Below, piece by piece: positions 16,521-24,684 of a stretch of DNA of 64,000 nt (position 1 is the first letter of the stretch; each line of letters opens with the position of its first letter). The DNA is taken from assembly GCA_964559535.1 (NCBI GenBank), contig CAZLIC010000009.1, positions 19,053 to 83,052 on the forward strand, read 5' to 3'. The notes beneath the pieces were generated by a model. That model was not told the DNA's origin, searched no databases, and saw only the letters and a program-made list of their open reading frames with translations. The position numbers and the translations under genes were made by a program. The stretch is from CAZLIC01 sp964559535 (GTDB taxonomy: Bacteria; Pseudomonadota; Alphaproteobacteria; Rhodobacterales; Rhodobacteraceae).

Positions 16521-17447
16521 TCAGGGGCGCGCGGGGTTTTCAGGTGGCGCAAGCTGGATGGTCAGCGCGATCAGATTGCGCAGCGCGGCTTCGGCGGGGG
16601 TTCCGCGCATGCGGTCAGCGCGCAGTGCGATCGTCTCGGGCGACGGCATCGTCCACCACACCTCCGGGTCCCGCTGCAGCGCTTCGGCCATGCGGCGGGC
16701 AAGGGTTTCTAACACCACGGGCGTATCGGGAAGTGCCTGGAAGGCTTGCGCGGCGTTGTCACCGCCCAGGACTTCCATCAGCCGCCCGTCGCTTGCATGC
16801 AGCATCAGGGCGCGCTGCAGCACCATCGGCGTTTCCGCGCCCGATGCGCTTCGTGCAATCAGCGCCGCGCGCAGCCGGGACTCGTCGACATGCTGCCCCA
16901 TCGCCCGCAGATGTGCGGAAATCGTCTCGTCGGGCGTGTTGTCGGGCATCAGGGCCAGCGGTTCCAGCATGCGGTCGGCCTGCGCGGTGGCCTGGGCAAG
17001 ACGGCGCGCGTCTGGCGAGGAACCGGATGCGAGCGCGTCGATGTCGCGGATGGCCGTATCGATAAACTGCTCCATTTCCACGGCGCGCGCCGGGTCCCAC
17101 AGAAGGCGGGCCAGCGGAATGGCCGCAAGCGACAGGGCAAGCGGCGCCAGCGGCGGGATCGACGGCAGGAACCCGACGATTCCGCCAAGCCCGCGCCCGA
17201 CCCCAAAGCTCAGGGCGACGACCACGGCCAGAATGGCAACCCGGGCAACGGCAGCGGCCAGGTGACCCGGCTCGGCCCACCGCCGCGCGTCGCCCGGCCA
17301 GTCCGCGGGCCGCAGGACGACCTGCCACATCAGGAAGATGCCGGTGAAGGGCCAGACCATTTCCCAGCCGAAATCTGCCAGCCCGGCAAACAGCGGGCCC
17401 GCATAGAGCATGAGGGACACCACTTGCATGAGACGCATTCGGTTCAC
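16521..17447 (-). CDS. uncharacterised inner-membrane protein
   Basis: I do not recognise this 308-residue protein. It has about four transmembrane segments near its N-terminus (MQVVSLMLYAGPLFAGLADF, MVWPFTGIFLMWQVVL, VARVAILAVVVALSFGVG, PLALSLAAIPLARLLW), then a long soluble alpha-helical region from about 140 to the end. I chose the GTG at 17447 because AAAAGGGA lies five bases upstream and the ATG at 17540 adds a proline-rich stretch that is not membrane-like. It ends three bases from the RNase T2 stop on the other strand. Function unknown. Confidence 0.6.
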   Translation of the reverse strand: MNRMRLMQVVSLMLYAGPLFAGLADFGWEMVWPFTGIFLMWQVVLRPADWPGDARRWAEPGHLAAAVARVAILAVVVALSFGVGRGLGGIVGFLPSIPPLAPLALSLAAIPLARLLWDPARAVEMEQFIDTAIRDIDALASGSSPDARRLAQATAQADRMLEPLALMPDNTPDETISAHLRAMGQHVDESRLRAALIARSASGAETPMVLQRALMLHASDGRLMEVLGGDNAAQAFQALPDTPVVLETLARRMAEALQRDPEVWWTMPSPETIALRADRMRGTPAEAALRNLIALTIQLAPPENPARP

Positions 17448-17683
17448 GGCGTTCCCTTTTGCTTCGGGCAGGGCGAAGGCTTGCGCGGCTGGCGTCCAGA
17501 GGAACATGGCGACGGGGCCCCGGGGCTTGGAATAGCTCATGCGCTGATCTTGCGGTTGACCAAGGGCGCGGATTTGGCGCGAAAGCGGCAGGAACAGGGC
17601 AACCTGAATTGCCGTGTGAAATGGGCATCAGGGCATTCCCCCGCCGCCGCGATGCCAGGATGCATCGCGGACCGCGAACCCGT

Positions 17684-18190
17684 CTATTCCACGCCCTCGG
17701 GCGGGTCGGCCACAATGCGGCCGGCGGTCAGGTCGACGGTAGGCACTGCAGCAAGGGTAAAGGGAATCAGCAGGCTGCGGCCGTCGGGCGCGCGGATTTC
17801 CAGGATGTCGCCCGCGCCGTGGTTGTGCACGGCCGAGACCGTACCGATGGGCACCCCGCCGGTGTCTTGCACGGCAAGCCCGATCAGGTCGGCATGGTAG
17901 TATTCATTGTCGGGCAGGCGCGGCAGGCGCGCGCGGTCAACCCACAGCGTGGTGCCGCGCAGGGCATCTGCCTGTTCCTTGGTGGCGACGCCTGACAGGC
18001 GCGCACCCAATCCGCCCGCCACAGGGCGGGTCAGGCGGACCGTGAACTTCTGCGTGCCGTCCTCGGAGAAGAGCGGACCATAGGCGGCGATGTCCTCGGG
18101 CGTCGAGCAGAACGACTTCAGCCGCACCTCGCCCTGCACGCCAAAGGCGCCACCGATGGCGCCCACGCAGATACGGTCAGCGGGGGGCAT
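17684..18190 (-). CDS. rimM: ribosome maturation factor RimM
   Basis: RimM (168 residues) assists maturation of the 30S head, binding protein S19. The N-terminal RimM domain (RICVGAIGGAFGVQGEVRLKSF) and C-terminal PRC-barrel (YYHADLIGLAVQDTGGVPIGTVSAVHNHGAGDILEI) are both present, with the family length. It follows rpsP by 27 bases on the same strand, as in the standard rpsP-rimM-trmD operon, but the next minus-strand gene here is a membrane protein rather than trmD. Confidence 0.95.
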   Translation of the reverse strand: MPPADRICVGAIGGAFGVQGEVRLKSFCSTPEDIAAYGPLFSEDGTQKFTVRLTRPVAGGLGARLSGVATKEQADALRGTTLWVDRARLPRLPDNEYYHADLIGLAVQDTGGVPIGTVSAVHNHGAGDILEIRAPDGRSLLIPFTLAAVPTVDLTAGRIVADPPEGVE

Positions 18191-18217
18191 GATGCCCCCC
18201 TTGTTCCGTCACCAGGC

Positions 18218-18562
18218 TCACTCGGCCGCAGCCTTGGCGGCCTTCTTCGCCGCGCGCTCGGCCATCTGCTTGCCGGGTTTGGCGGCCTCGGGGTTGTTGC
18301 GGGCCTTCTTGGCCACAACGCCCGCGGCTTCCAGGAAGCGCGCCACGCGGTCGGTGGGCTGGGCGCCCTGGCTCAGCCAGTACTTCACGCGCTCCATGTC
18401 CATCTTGATGCGGCCTTCATCGTCTTTCGGCAGCATCGGATCGTAGATGCCCAGCTTCTCGATGAAACGGCCGTCGCGCGGCATCCGGCTGTCGGAGGCG
18501 ACGATGGAGTAGTGGGGGCGCTTCTTGGCACCGCCACGGGCGAGACGGATCTTCATGGACAT
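18218..18562 (-). CDS. rpsP: 30S ribosomal protein S16
   Basis: A 114-residue S16 protein beginning MSMKIRLARGGAKKRPHY, with the conserved RDGRFIEKLGIYDPM block and KYWLSQGAQPTDRVARFL. The C-terminus is an alanine/lysine-rich extension (residues 90-114) common in alphaproteobacterial S16. The ATG at 18562 is used; an internal ATG at 18556 also exists. GGAGAACACCC upstream supplies the ribosome site. It lies between chorismate mutase and rimM. Confidence 0.96.
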   Translation of the reverse strand: MSMKIRLARGGAKKRPHYSIVASDSRMPRDGRFIEKLGIYDPMLPKDDEGRIKMDMERVKYWLSQGAQPTDRVARFLEAAGVVAKKARNNPEAAKPGKQMAERAAKKAAKAAAE

Positions 18563-18609
18563 GGGTGTTCTCCTTTGGATGTCCGGGGGTTGGCGGGATG
18601 CCTCCCGCC

Positions 18610-18930
18610 TTACTTCTGCAACTGCTCGTGGTGACGGATCACTTCCGAGATGATGAAGGCGAGGAATTTGCGGGCGAACTCGGGGTCGAGATCGGCCTCG
18701 CGCGAGAGCCATTCGAGACGCTCGATCTGCCGCGCCTCGCGCGCGGGGTCAGAGGGGGGCAGGCCGTGCTCGGCCTTCAGCCGGCCGACGGCCATGGTGT
18801 GCTTGAACCGCTCGGCCAGCGTGTAGACCAGGATCGCGTCCAGCCGGTCGATCGATTCGCGGTGCTCACGCAGGATGTCGGCCGCACGGGCGGCGGTTTC
18901 GTCGGAGGATAGCGTGGGGCCGTCAGCCAT
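18610..18930 (-). CDS. aroQ: chorismate mutase (AroQ class)
   Basis: A 106-residue all-helical chorismate mutase, converting chorismate to prephenate for phenylalanine and tyrosine synthesis. Helix 1 contains REHRESIDRLDAILVYTLAERF with the catalytic arginine, followed by VGRLKAEHGLPPSDPAREARQIERL and a third helix FAFKFLAFIISEVIRHH-like region. The start ATG at 18930 overlaps the end of the upstream GNAT gene by 8 bases, so it is translationally coupled within the ffh-GNAT-aroQ-rpsP series. Confidence 0.9.
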   Translation of the reverse strand: MADGPTLSSDETAARAADILREHRESIDRLDAILVYTLAERFKHTMAVGRLKAEHGLPPSDPAREARQIERLEWLSREADLDPEFARKFLAFIISEVIRHHEQLQK

Positions 18931-19438
18931 GGGCGGTCTCCGTTGCGGGGTAGTGGCGCCAGACCTGCAAGTTGCTGCCGTGCGGCGAAAGTGCGCCTTT
19001 GTCGCGAACTGCACCGAGCCGGTTTGCCAATGCCTGTGACCGGGTGTTTTCCACAGCGATGTAGCTGACCGCGGTGCTCCAGCCCAGCATGCCGAAAACA
19101 TGGTCGCGGCAAGCGGCAGCGGCTTCGGCGGCAAAGCCCTGGCCTTCGTTTGCTGCGTCCCACAGCGTCCAGGTCAGTTCGCGTTCGGGATGGCCTTCCG
19201 GGAAGAACGGGCCGAAGTGGCCGATGGCGGTGCCGGTGTCGTGGCGGACGGCAATGAACCGCCCGAAGCCGCGCAGCGCCCAGTGGCCGAAGAAGGCGGC
19301 AAACAGCGTCCAGATCACGCCTCCGTCCTCGGCGGCTACGGTGGACCGCGGCGTCATCCGGTAGGCGCGGTAGGCGGGCCAGTCACCTGCCTCGGGCGGC
19401 CGCAGGGTCAGGCGGGCGGTCGACAGAACGTGGGTCAT
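18923..19438 (-). CDS. GNAT family N-acetyltransferase (RimJ/RimL-like), third of three
   Basis: A 171-residue acetyltransferase of the RimJ/RimL type (Acetyltransf_3). N-terminal LSTARLTLRPPEAGDWPAYRAYR and the acetyl-CoA-binding region NEGQGFAAEAAAACRDHVFG, then VENTRSQALANRLGAV, give the family pattern. The acceptor may be a protein N-terminus or a small amine; sequence does not tell. Its ATG overlaps the preceding GNAT stop by four bases (ATGA) and its stop overlaps aroQ by eight. Confidence 0.85.
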   Translation of the reverse strand: MTHVLSTARLTLRPPEAGDWPAYRAYRMTPRSTVAAEDGGVIWTLFAAFFGHWALRGFGRFIAVRHDTGTAIGHFGPFFPEGHPERELTWTLWDAANEGQGFAAEAAAACRDHVFGMLGWSTAVSYIAVENTRSQALANRLGAVRDKGALSPHGSNLQVWRHYPATETAHG

Positions 19439-19938
19439 GCGGGCGCCCCCAGATCGTGGCGGATCACCACATCGCCGGGGTCGATGCCCGGCAGCGTGGG
19501 GTCGATCACACCGCCGATGCGCAGGCCGGTGGCGATGGACCGGGCGTTGCCGGGGTCGATGATGCTGACCAGCCGCCGCCAGCCGAAGGTCTGGCGCGCC
19601 CAGGACTTCACTGCCTGCGCTGCCTCGGCGGCGATGCCCTGGCCTTCGGCCACCGGGATCACGAACCAGCCCAGTTCGGGTTCGGGGAATTCGGCCGCGT
19701 GATAGATGCCCACCTCGCCCACATAGCGCCCCTGCATCGTCACGCTGAACGGCCCATAACCCATCAGCAGCCACTGACCGACTTCCGAGGCAAAGATGCG
19801 CCAGGCGTCGACGCGGTCGAAAGGGCCGCCTTCCCAGACCGAGCGATCCGAAGCGTAGAAATTGGCTCGATGTTCGAAATCGGCCAGTTCGGGCAGGCGA
19901 AGCGCCAGGCGCGGGGTGTTCAGGGTTGGAATAGTCAT
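19435..19938 (-). CDS. GNAT family N-acetyltransferase (RimJ/RimL-like), second of three
   Basis: A 167-residue paralogue of its two neighbours: TPRLALRLPELADFEHRANFYAS at the N-terminus, acetyl-CoA loop VAEGQGIAAEAAQAVKSWA, then IDPGNARSIATGLRIGG. Overlaps both neighbours by four bases, the ATGA arrangement for re-initiation. Substrate unknown. Confidence 0.85.
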   Translation of the reverse strand: MTIPTLNTPRLALRLPELADFEHRANFYASDRSVWEGGPFDRVDAWRIFASEVGQWLLMGYGPFSVTMQGRYVGEVGIYHAAEFPEPELGWFVIPVAEGQGIAAEAAQAVKSWARQTFGWRRLVSIIDPGNARSIATGLRIGGVIDPTLPGIDPGDVVIRHDLGAPA

Positions 19939-20444
19939 AGCTGCGCCCCGCGGTTGTGGCGCCAGACGATGTCGTCGTCGTCTTGCACGGCCGCGTCCGG
20001 GTCGATCACGGCACCAAGCCGCCGTGCAACGGCCTGCGAGGCGTGGTTTTCGGGGTCGGTATAGCTGACAAGGCTTTCCACGGGCAGGTGGACAAACCCC
20101 CAGTCTCGAAGTGCCCGCGCCGCTTCGGTGGCGAAACCCTGGCCCTCGTGGCCGTCGTAGAGTTGCCAGCCAAGCTCTGTTTCGGGGAACAGCGGGCCGC
20201 CATTGATCTCGACCATGCCGACGGCCACGCCGGTGTCGCTGCGCAGGACCGTCAGGCCGCCGTGGCCGAAGAGCTGCCAGCCGGCGATCTGATGGCAGAA
20301 CACGCCCCAGGCCGCCCAGCCATCATAGGGCCCGCCGATGAAGACCGAACGCGCAGACGCAAGGAATGCGGCATACGCCGGATAATCGGCCATGACCGGG
20401 ACGCGCAGCGTCAGGCGCGGTGTGTGCAGGACGGGCGGGGTCAT
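19935..20444 (-). CDS. GNAT family N-acetyltransferase (RimJ/RimL-like), first of three
   Basis: A 169-residue paralogue directly after ffh: TPRLTLRVPVMADYPAYAAFLAS, then GHEGQGFATEAARALRDWGF and TDPENHASQAVARRLGAV. The ATG at 20444 shares its A with the ffh stop (TGATG), giving tight translational coupling; a GTG one codon earlier is possible. The three GNATs share the same layout and moderate identity, pointing to local duplication. Confidence 0.85.
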   Translation of the reverse strand: MTPPVLHTPRLTLRVPVMADYPAYAAFLASARSVFIGGPYDGWAAWGVFCHQIAGWQLFGHGGLTVLRSDTGVAVGMVEINGGPLFPETELGWQLYDGHEGQGFATEAARALRDWGFVHLPVESLVSYTDPENHASQAVARRLGAVIDPDAAVQDDDDIVWRHNRGAQL

Positions 20445-21943
20445 CACTTCTTCTTCATCAGCCCCGACAGGCCCGCGGGCAGCGTCATGCCGCGCGGCAT
20501 GCCGGGCATTCCCATGCCGGGGCCGCCCATCCCCTGCTTCATGCCCTGCGCCGCCTCGGCCAACTGTTCGGGTGTCATCTTGGACGGGTCGGGCATGCCG
20601 CCCTTGCCCATGAACTGGCGGATCATCTGCTTCAGCCCGCCGCCCTTGCCCATGGTCTTCATCAGGTCGGCCATCTGGCGGTGCTGCTTCAGCAGGCGGT
20701 TCAGGTCGGACACGTCGAGCCCCGCCCCGGCCGCGATGCGGCGTTTGCGGCTGGCCTGCAGAAGGTCGGGGTTGGCGCGTTCCTTCTTGGTCATCGAGTT
20801 GATCAGCGCCACCTGGCGGCGCAGCATGGTGTCGTCCAGCCCGGCCGCCGCTGCCTGCTGTTGCATCTTGCCCATGCCCGGCAGCATGCCCATCAGGCCC
20901 TGCATGCCACCCATCTTCAACATCTGTTCCAGCTGCATCTTCAGGTCGTTCATGTTGAACAGACCCTTGGCAAACCGCTTCGCCATCCGCTCGGCGTGTT
21001 CGGCCTCGAAGGTTTCCTGCGCCTTCTGCACCAGCGCCACGATGTCGCCCATGCCCAGGATGCGGCCTGCCACGCGTTCGGCGTCGAACACGTCCAGCGC
21101 GTCCATCTTTTCGCCCAGACCGACGAACCGGATGGGCTTGCCGGTGACGGCGCGCATGGAAAGGGCCGCGCCACCACGCCCGTCGCCGTCCATCCGAGTC
21201 AGAACCACGCCCGAGATGCCCACCTTGGCGTCGAATTCCGAGGCCACGCGCACGGCGTCCTGCCCGGTCAGGCCATCGACCACCAGCAGCGTCTCGCGCG
21301 GCTGGGCGATGTCGCGCACCGCCTGCACCTCGTCCATCAGCACGTCGTCGATGTGCAGACGGCCGGCGGTGTCCAGCATCAGCACGTCATAGCCGCCCAT
21401 GGCGGCCTGTGTTTTCGCGCGGCGGGCGATCTGCACCGCCGTTTCGCCCTTCACGATCGGCAGACTGTCGACGCCGATCTGTGCGGCCAGGATCTGCAAC
21501 TGCTCCATGGCGGCCGGGCGGTTGGTGTCCAGCGAGGCCAGCAGCAGGCGCTTGCCGTTCTTTTCCTTCAGGCGCTTGGCAAGTTTCGCGGTGGTCGTGG
21601 TCTTGCCCGACCCCTGCAGGCCCACCATCAACACGGCGGCAGGCGGGTTGTCGATCTTCAGCGCATCGACCGGCCCCTCGCCGGTCAGCATCCGCACCAG
21701 TTCGTCATGCACGAACTTGACGACCATCTGGCCGGGGGTAATGGACTTTGTCACCGCCACGCCGGTGGCCTTGTCCTGTACCTTGCGGGTAAAGTCGCGC
21801 ACCACGGGCAGGCTGACGTCGGCATCCAGCAGGGCAGTGCGCACTTCGCGCAGGGCAGCGGCCACGTCGGCCTCGGACAGGGCGGCAGACTTGGTCAGAC
21901 GGTCGAAGACGCCGCCCAGGCGTTCGGAGAGGGATTCGAACAT
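20444..21943 (-). CDS. ffh: signal recognition particle protein Ffh
   Basis: This 499-residue GTPase binds signal sequences and 4.5S RNA for co-translational membrane targeting through FtsY. It has the N-domain (residues 1-90), the G1 loop GLQGSGKTTTTAKLA (near 107), DTAGRL (G3, near 190), the TKLDG-like VLTRMDGDGRGG, and a methionine-rich M domain ending in GMGGPGMGMPGMPRGM...LMKKK. The length exceeds E. coli Ffh (453) because of this C-terminal tail. It begins the run ffh-GNAT-GNAT-GNAT-aroQ-rpsP-rimM. Confidence 0.96.
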   Translation of the reverse strand: MFESLSERLGGVFDRLTKSAALSEADVAAALREVRTALLDADVSLPVVRDFTRKVQDKATGVAVTKSITPGQMVVKFVHDELVRMLTGEGPVDALKIDNPPAAVLMVGLQGSGKTTTTAKLAKRLKEKNGKRLLLASLDTNRPAAMEQLQILAAQIGVDSLPIVKGETAVQIARRAKTQAAMGGYDVLMLDTAGRLHIDDVLMDEVQAVRDIAQPRETLLVVDGLTGQDAVRVASEFDAKVGISGVVLTRMDGDGRGGAALSMRAVTGKPIRFVGLGEKMDALDVFDAERVAGRILGMGDIVALVQKAQETFEAEHAERMAKRFAKGLFNMNDLKMQLEQMLKMGGMQGLMGMLPGMGKMQQQAAAAGLDDTMLRRQVALINSMTKKERANPDLLQASRKRRIAAGAGLDVSDLNRLLKQHRQMADLMKTMGKGGGLKQMIRQFMGKGGMPDPSKMTPEQLAEAAQGMKQGMGGPGMGMPGMPRGMTLPAGLSGLMKKK

Positions 21944-22147
21944 GTCTCACTCCATTCGGTTTCCCCAAGACATGGGGGCGGGGCGGTCGTCTGTCATCTC
22001 CGCATCTGCGGACGGGCGGGCCAATGCGGAAAGGCGCCTGCGGGCGCAACGCGCTGGCAGACGGCGATCCCGGGCATGACCCAAGGGACCGGAAGCGTTC
22101 AGCCTCCGGGGAATTGGACGGTCGGATACGCCCGCGCCCTGATGGAG

Positions 22148-22681
22148 TCAAGTCTGGTCGGGGATGGCAAGGTCGGCCGGCAGCAGATCCTTCCCCCGCA
22201 ACACACCGAGCCAGCCGTTTACCGCATCCACCGCGACGAACGCCCCGCGCCCTCCTGCGTAGATGGAGGTCAATGGCATCTTCTCGGTGGCCGTCCGCAG
22301 AACCGGACGATGGGTGTTCCGGCGCCGAGCACGTTCACCGTGCGAACTCCGTGACCGGTCGATCGAGGTTTCCACAAAGGCGTGCTGAACCTCTGACAGA
22401 CGCAGCATCCGCTCGCTCTCCCCAATCAGTGTCGCCGTGCGGATCATCACAGAATCTGCGGCGGCATCAAAGGTCACGCGGATGCGGCGGATGAAGATCG
22501 CGAAACACCCGCACATGGCAATTGCGACACCGAAAACGGCCAGGCTTGCCTTCGTCTCGGTCGCCCATAGCCGCATCCCCAGTAATACCATGACTAGGAT
22601 CAGGGCGATCAGCACAGCGCCCATCAACCAGGGCCGGAACTCGATGACCAGGCGCTGACGTGTGTTTTCGGTAACAATCAT
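22148..22681 (-). CDS. uncharacterised two-helix membrane protein
   Basis: I do not recognise this 177-residue protein. Two adjacent transmembrane helices (LMGAVLIALILVMVLLGMRL and LAVFGVAIAMCGCFAIFI) are followed by a soluble beta-rich region (VTFDAAADSVMIRTATLIGESERMLRLSEVQHAFVE) that resembles a bacterial PH-like domain of small DUF proteins. GAGG is eight bases upstream of the ATG at 22681. It stands alone between ffh and a LysR gene. Confidence 0.55.
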   Translation of the reverse strand: MIVTENTRQRLVIEFRPWLMGAVLIALILVMVLLGMRLWATETKASLAVFGVAIAMCGCFAIFIRRIRVTFDAAADSVMIRTATLIGESERMLRLSEVQHAFVETSIDRSRSSHGERARRRNTHRPVLRTATEKMPLTSIYAGGRGAFVAVDAVNGWLGVLRGKDLLPADLAIPDQT

Positions 22682-22808
22682 AGGCACCTCAGGATCGCAT
22701 AACTCTCAGACTTGCTGCGGGTTCCGGCCCGCGTCAAGCCTGTTGCCCTTTCCTTCGCTGCGGTGCGGTGCATTACTGAAACGATGGAGAGTCGGAGGCG
22801 CGCAGGAC

Positions 22809-23696
22809 ATGGGTTTCGACAATTGGGACGAGGTCCGCACGGCCTTTCACGTGGCGCGGCTGGGCACGGTTTCGGGGGCGGCCGATCTTCTGGGGGTGCA
22901 TCATGCGACCGTCATCCGCCACATCGACGCGCTGGAAAAGCGGCTGGGGGTCAAGCTGTTCCAGCGCCATGCCCGCGGCTACACGCCCACCGAGGCCGGG
23001 AGAGACCTGCTGGCCGTGGCCCAGGTGACCGAGGATCAACTGGCGCAGTTGTCCAGCCGCATCAAGGGGCAGGGCGAGTCCGTCTCAGGTGAGCTTGTCG
23101 TGACGTCGATCATCGGGCTTGCGCCACTTCTGGTGCCCGCTCTGGCATCGTTTCAAGCCGAGCATGACGGGTTGGTGGTGCGGTATCTGACCGACTTTCG
23201 CCTGTTCCGACTGGATTTCGGCGAGGCGCATGTGGCGATCCGCGCAGGCGCCGCACCACAAGAGCCCGACAACGTGGTGCAGCCGTTCCTGCGCATGCGG
23301 GTGGGCATGTACGCCTCGCCCAGCTACGTGGCGCGGCATGGACTTCCCCTGGTTCCCGAGGACCTGCCGCGCCACCGGTTCATCATGCCTGATGACCCGT
23401 CGTCGCGCGCGCCCTTCAACCTCTGGCTCCGCGCGCTGGTCCCCCCCGAGTCGCTTTCGTTCCTGTCGTCCGAACCCGCGGCCCAGGAACAAGCAATCGT
23501 TGCCGGCGCCGGGATCGGTTTCCTGATGACCTATCGTGCGGCGAACATTCCGGGTCTGGTCGAGGTGATGCCGCCGCGACCCGATTGGGAGGCGCCGCTT
23601 TGGCTGGTGACCCATGTGGACCTGCACCGGACGCTGAAGGTGCAGAGGTTCCTGTCGCATCTGAAGCAGGCGGCGCAGGACTGGACCGGGTTGTGA
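22809..23696 (+). CDS. LysR family transcriptional regulator
   Basis: A 295-residue LysR-type regulator. The N-terminal winged helix is DNWDEVRTAFHVARLGTVSGAADLLGVHHATVIRHIDALEKRLG (residues 4-47), then LFQRHARGYTPTEAG; the effector domain (about 90-290) is the type-2 periplasmic-binding fold. The ATG at 22809 directly precedes this HTH. Its stop codon overlaps the start of the EamA transporter gene, so the regulator and transporter form a two-gene unit. The signal ligand is unknown. Confidence 0.9.
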   Translation: MGFDNWDEVRTAFHVARLGTVSGAADLLGVHHATVIRHIDALEKRLGVKLFQRHARGYTPTEAGRDLLAVAQVTEDQLAQLSSRIKGQGESVSGELVVTSIIGLAPLLVPALASFQAEHDGLVVRYLTDFRLFRLDFGEAHVAIRAGAAPQEPDNVVQPFLRMRVGMYASPSYVARHGLPLVPEDLPRHRFIMPDDPSSRAPFNLWLRALVPPESLSFLSSEPAAQEQAIVAGAGIGFLMTYRAANIPGLVEVMPPRPDWEAPLWLVTHVDLHRTLKVQRFLSHLKQAAQDWTGL

Positions 23697-24601
23697 CGCC
23701 GCAGGCCCGCGGGCATCTGGCGATGCTGGCATTTTCGGCGCTGGTTGCGGGGTCATTTGCACTGGGCGCGCGGATGGCGAACCTGGTGGACCCCGGTGCC
23801 TTTACCTCGCTGCGCTTCCTGCTGGCCACGGCGGTGGTGGGGGTGATGGCGCTGGCGTCGGGCGGGCCGGACCTGCGGGCGTTCCGCGCGCCCTGGCGGG
23901 TGCTGGTGCTGGGCGGGCTGATTGCCAGCTACTTTGTGCTGATGTTCGAGGGGTTGAAGACGGCGTTGCCGGTCAGTGCCGCGGCGGTGTTCACGCTGAC
24001 CCCGCCGATGGCGGCCCTGTTCGGCTGGATCGTGTTGCGGCAGGTGACCGGGCCATGGGTGGCCCTGGCGCTGGGGGTGGGCGGGGCCGGGGCGCTGTGG
24101 GTGATCTTCCGCGGTGACGGGGCGGCGTTCCGGGCCATGGCCGTGGGCCACGGCGAGGTGGTCTATTTCGTCGGTTGCGCCGCGCATGCGCTGTACGCGC
24201 CGATGGTGCGGCGGTTGAACCGGGGCGAGGGTGCGGCGTCGTTCACCTTTGCCACGCTGGCGGCCGGAACGGTGCTGCTGGCCGTCTGGGCAGCGCCCGC
24301 GATCCGCGCCACCGACTGGGCCAACCTGCCGGGAATCGTGTGGGTCACGCTGGGGTACACCGTTGTGGCCGCAACCGCGTTTTCCTTTGTGCTGTTGCAG
24401 TACGCCACGCTGCGCCTGCCCGCGGCCAAGGTGATGGCCTACACCTTCCTTGTTCCCAGCTGGGTGATTCTGTGGGAAGTGGTGCTGGGCGCAAGCTGGC
24501 CTGCCGCGCGTGTGGCAACGGGCGTTGCGATGACGGCTGTGGCGCTGCTCTTGCTGCTGCGGCCTGATTCGCCCCGACAGACCGGCGCAGAAAAGTGGTG
24601 A
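23693..24601 (+). CDS. EamA/DMT family permease
   Basis: A 302-residue drug/metabolite transporter with ten predicted transmembrane helices in two five-helix EamA repeats (first repeat ends near VTGPWVALALGVGGAGALWVIF; second ends AGVAMTAVALLLLL-like). The start is GTG 23693, whose TG is shared with the LysR stop (GTGA), giving translational coupling; earlier in-frame starts lie inside the LysR gene. It exports or imports a small metabolite that the LysR protein may sense. Confidence 0.85.
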   Translation: MTPQARGHLAMLAFSALVAGSFALGARMANLVDPGAFTSLRFLLATAVVGVMALASGGPDLRAFRAPWRVLVLGGLIASYFVLMFEGLKTALPVSAAAVFTLTPPMAALFGWIVLRQVTGPWVALALGVGGAGALWVIFRGDGAAFRAMAVGHGEVVYFVGCAAHALYAPMVRRLNRGEGAASFTFATLAAGTVLLAVWAAPAIRATDWANLPGIVWVTLGYTVVAATAFSFVLLQYATLRLPAAKVMAYTFLVPSWVILWEVVLGASWPAARVATGVAMTAVALLLLLRPDSPRQTGAEKW

Positions 24602-24684
24602 TTCTGTGGCTGCAGCCGTGCTAGCGTCCGCGGCGCAGCCACACGGGACACGTGCTGGCCAAGGCAGAGTTGCAAGAGGCGCAG

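Noticed and set aside
20420..22354. Long plus-strand open frame opposite ffh
   Set aside because: Antisense to ffh, whose product is unmistakable; composition is His/Ala/Gln-rich as in other mirror frames.
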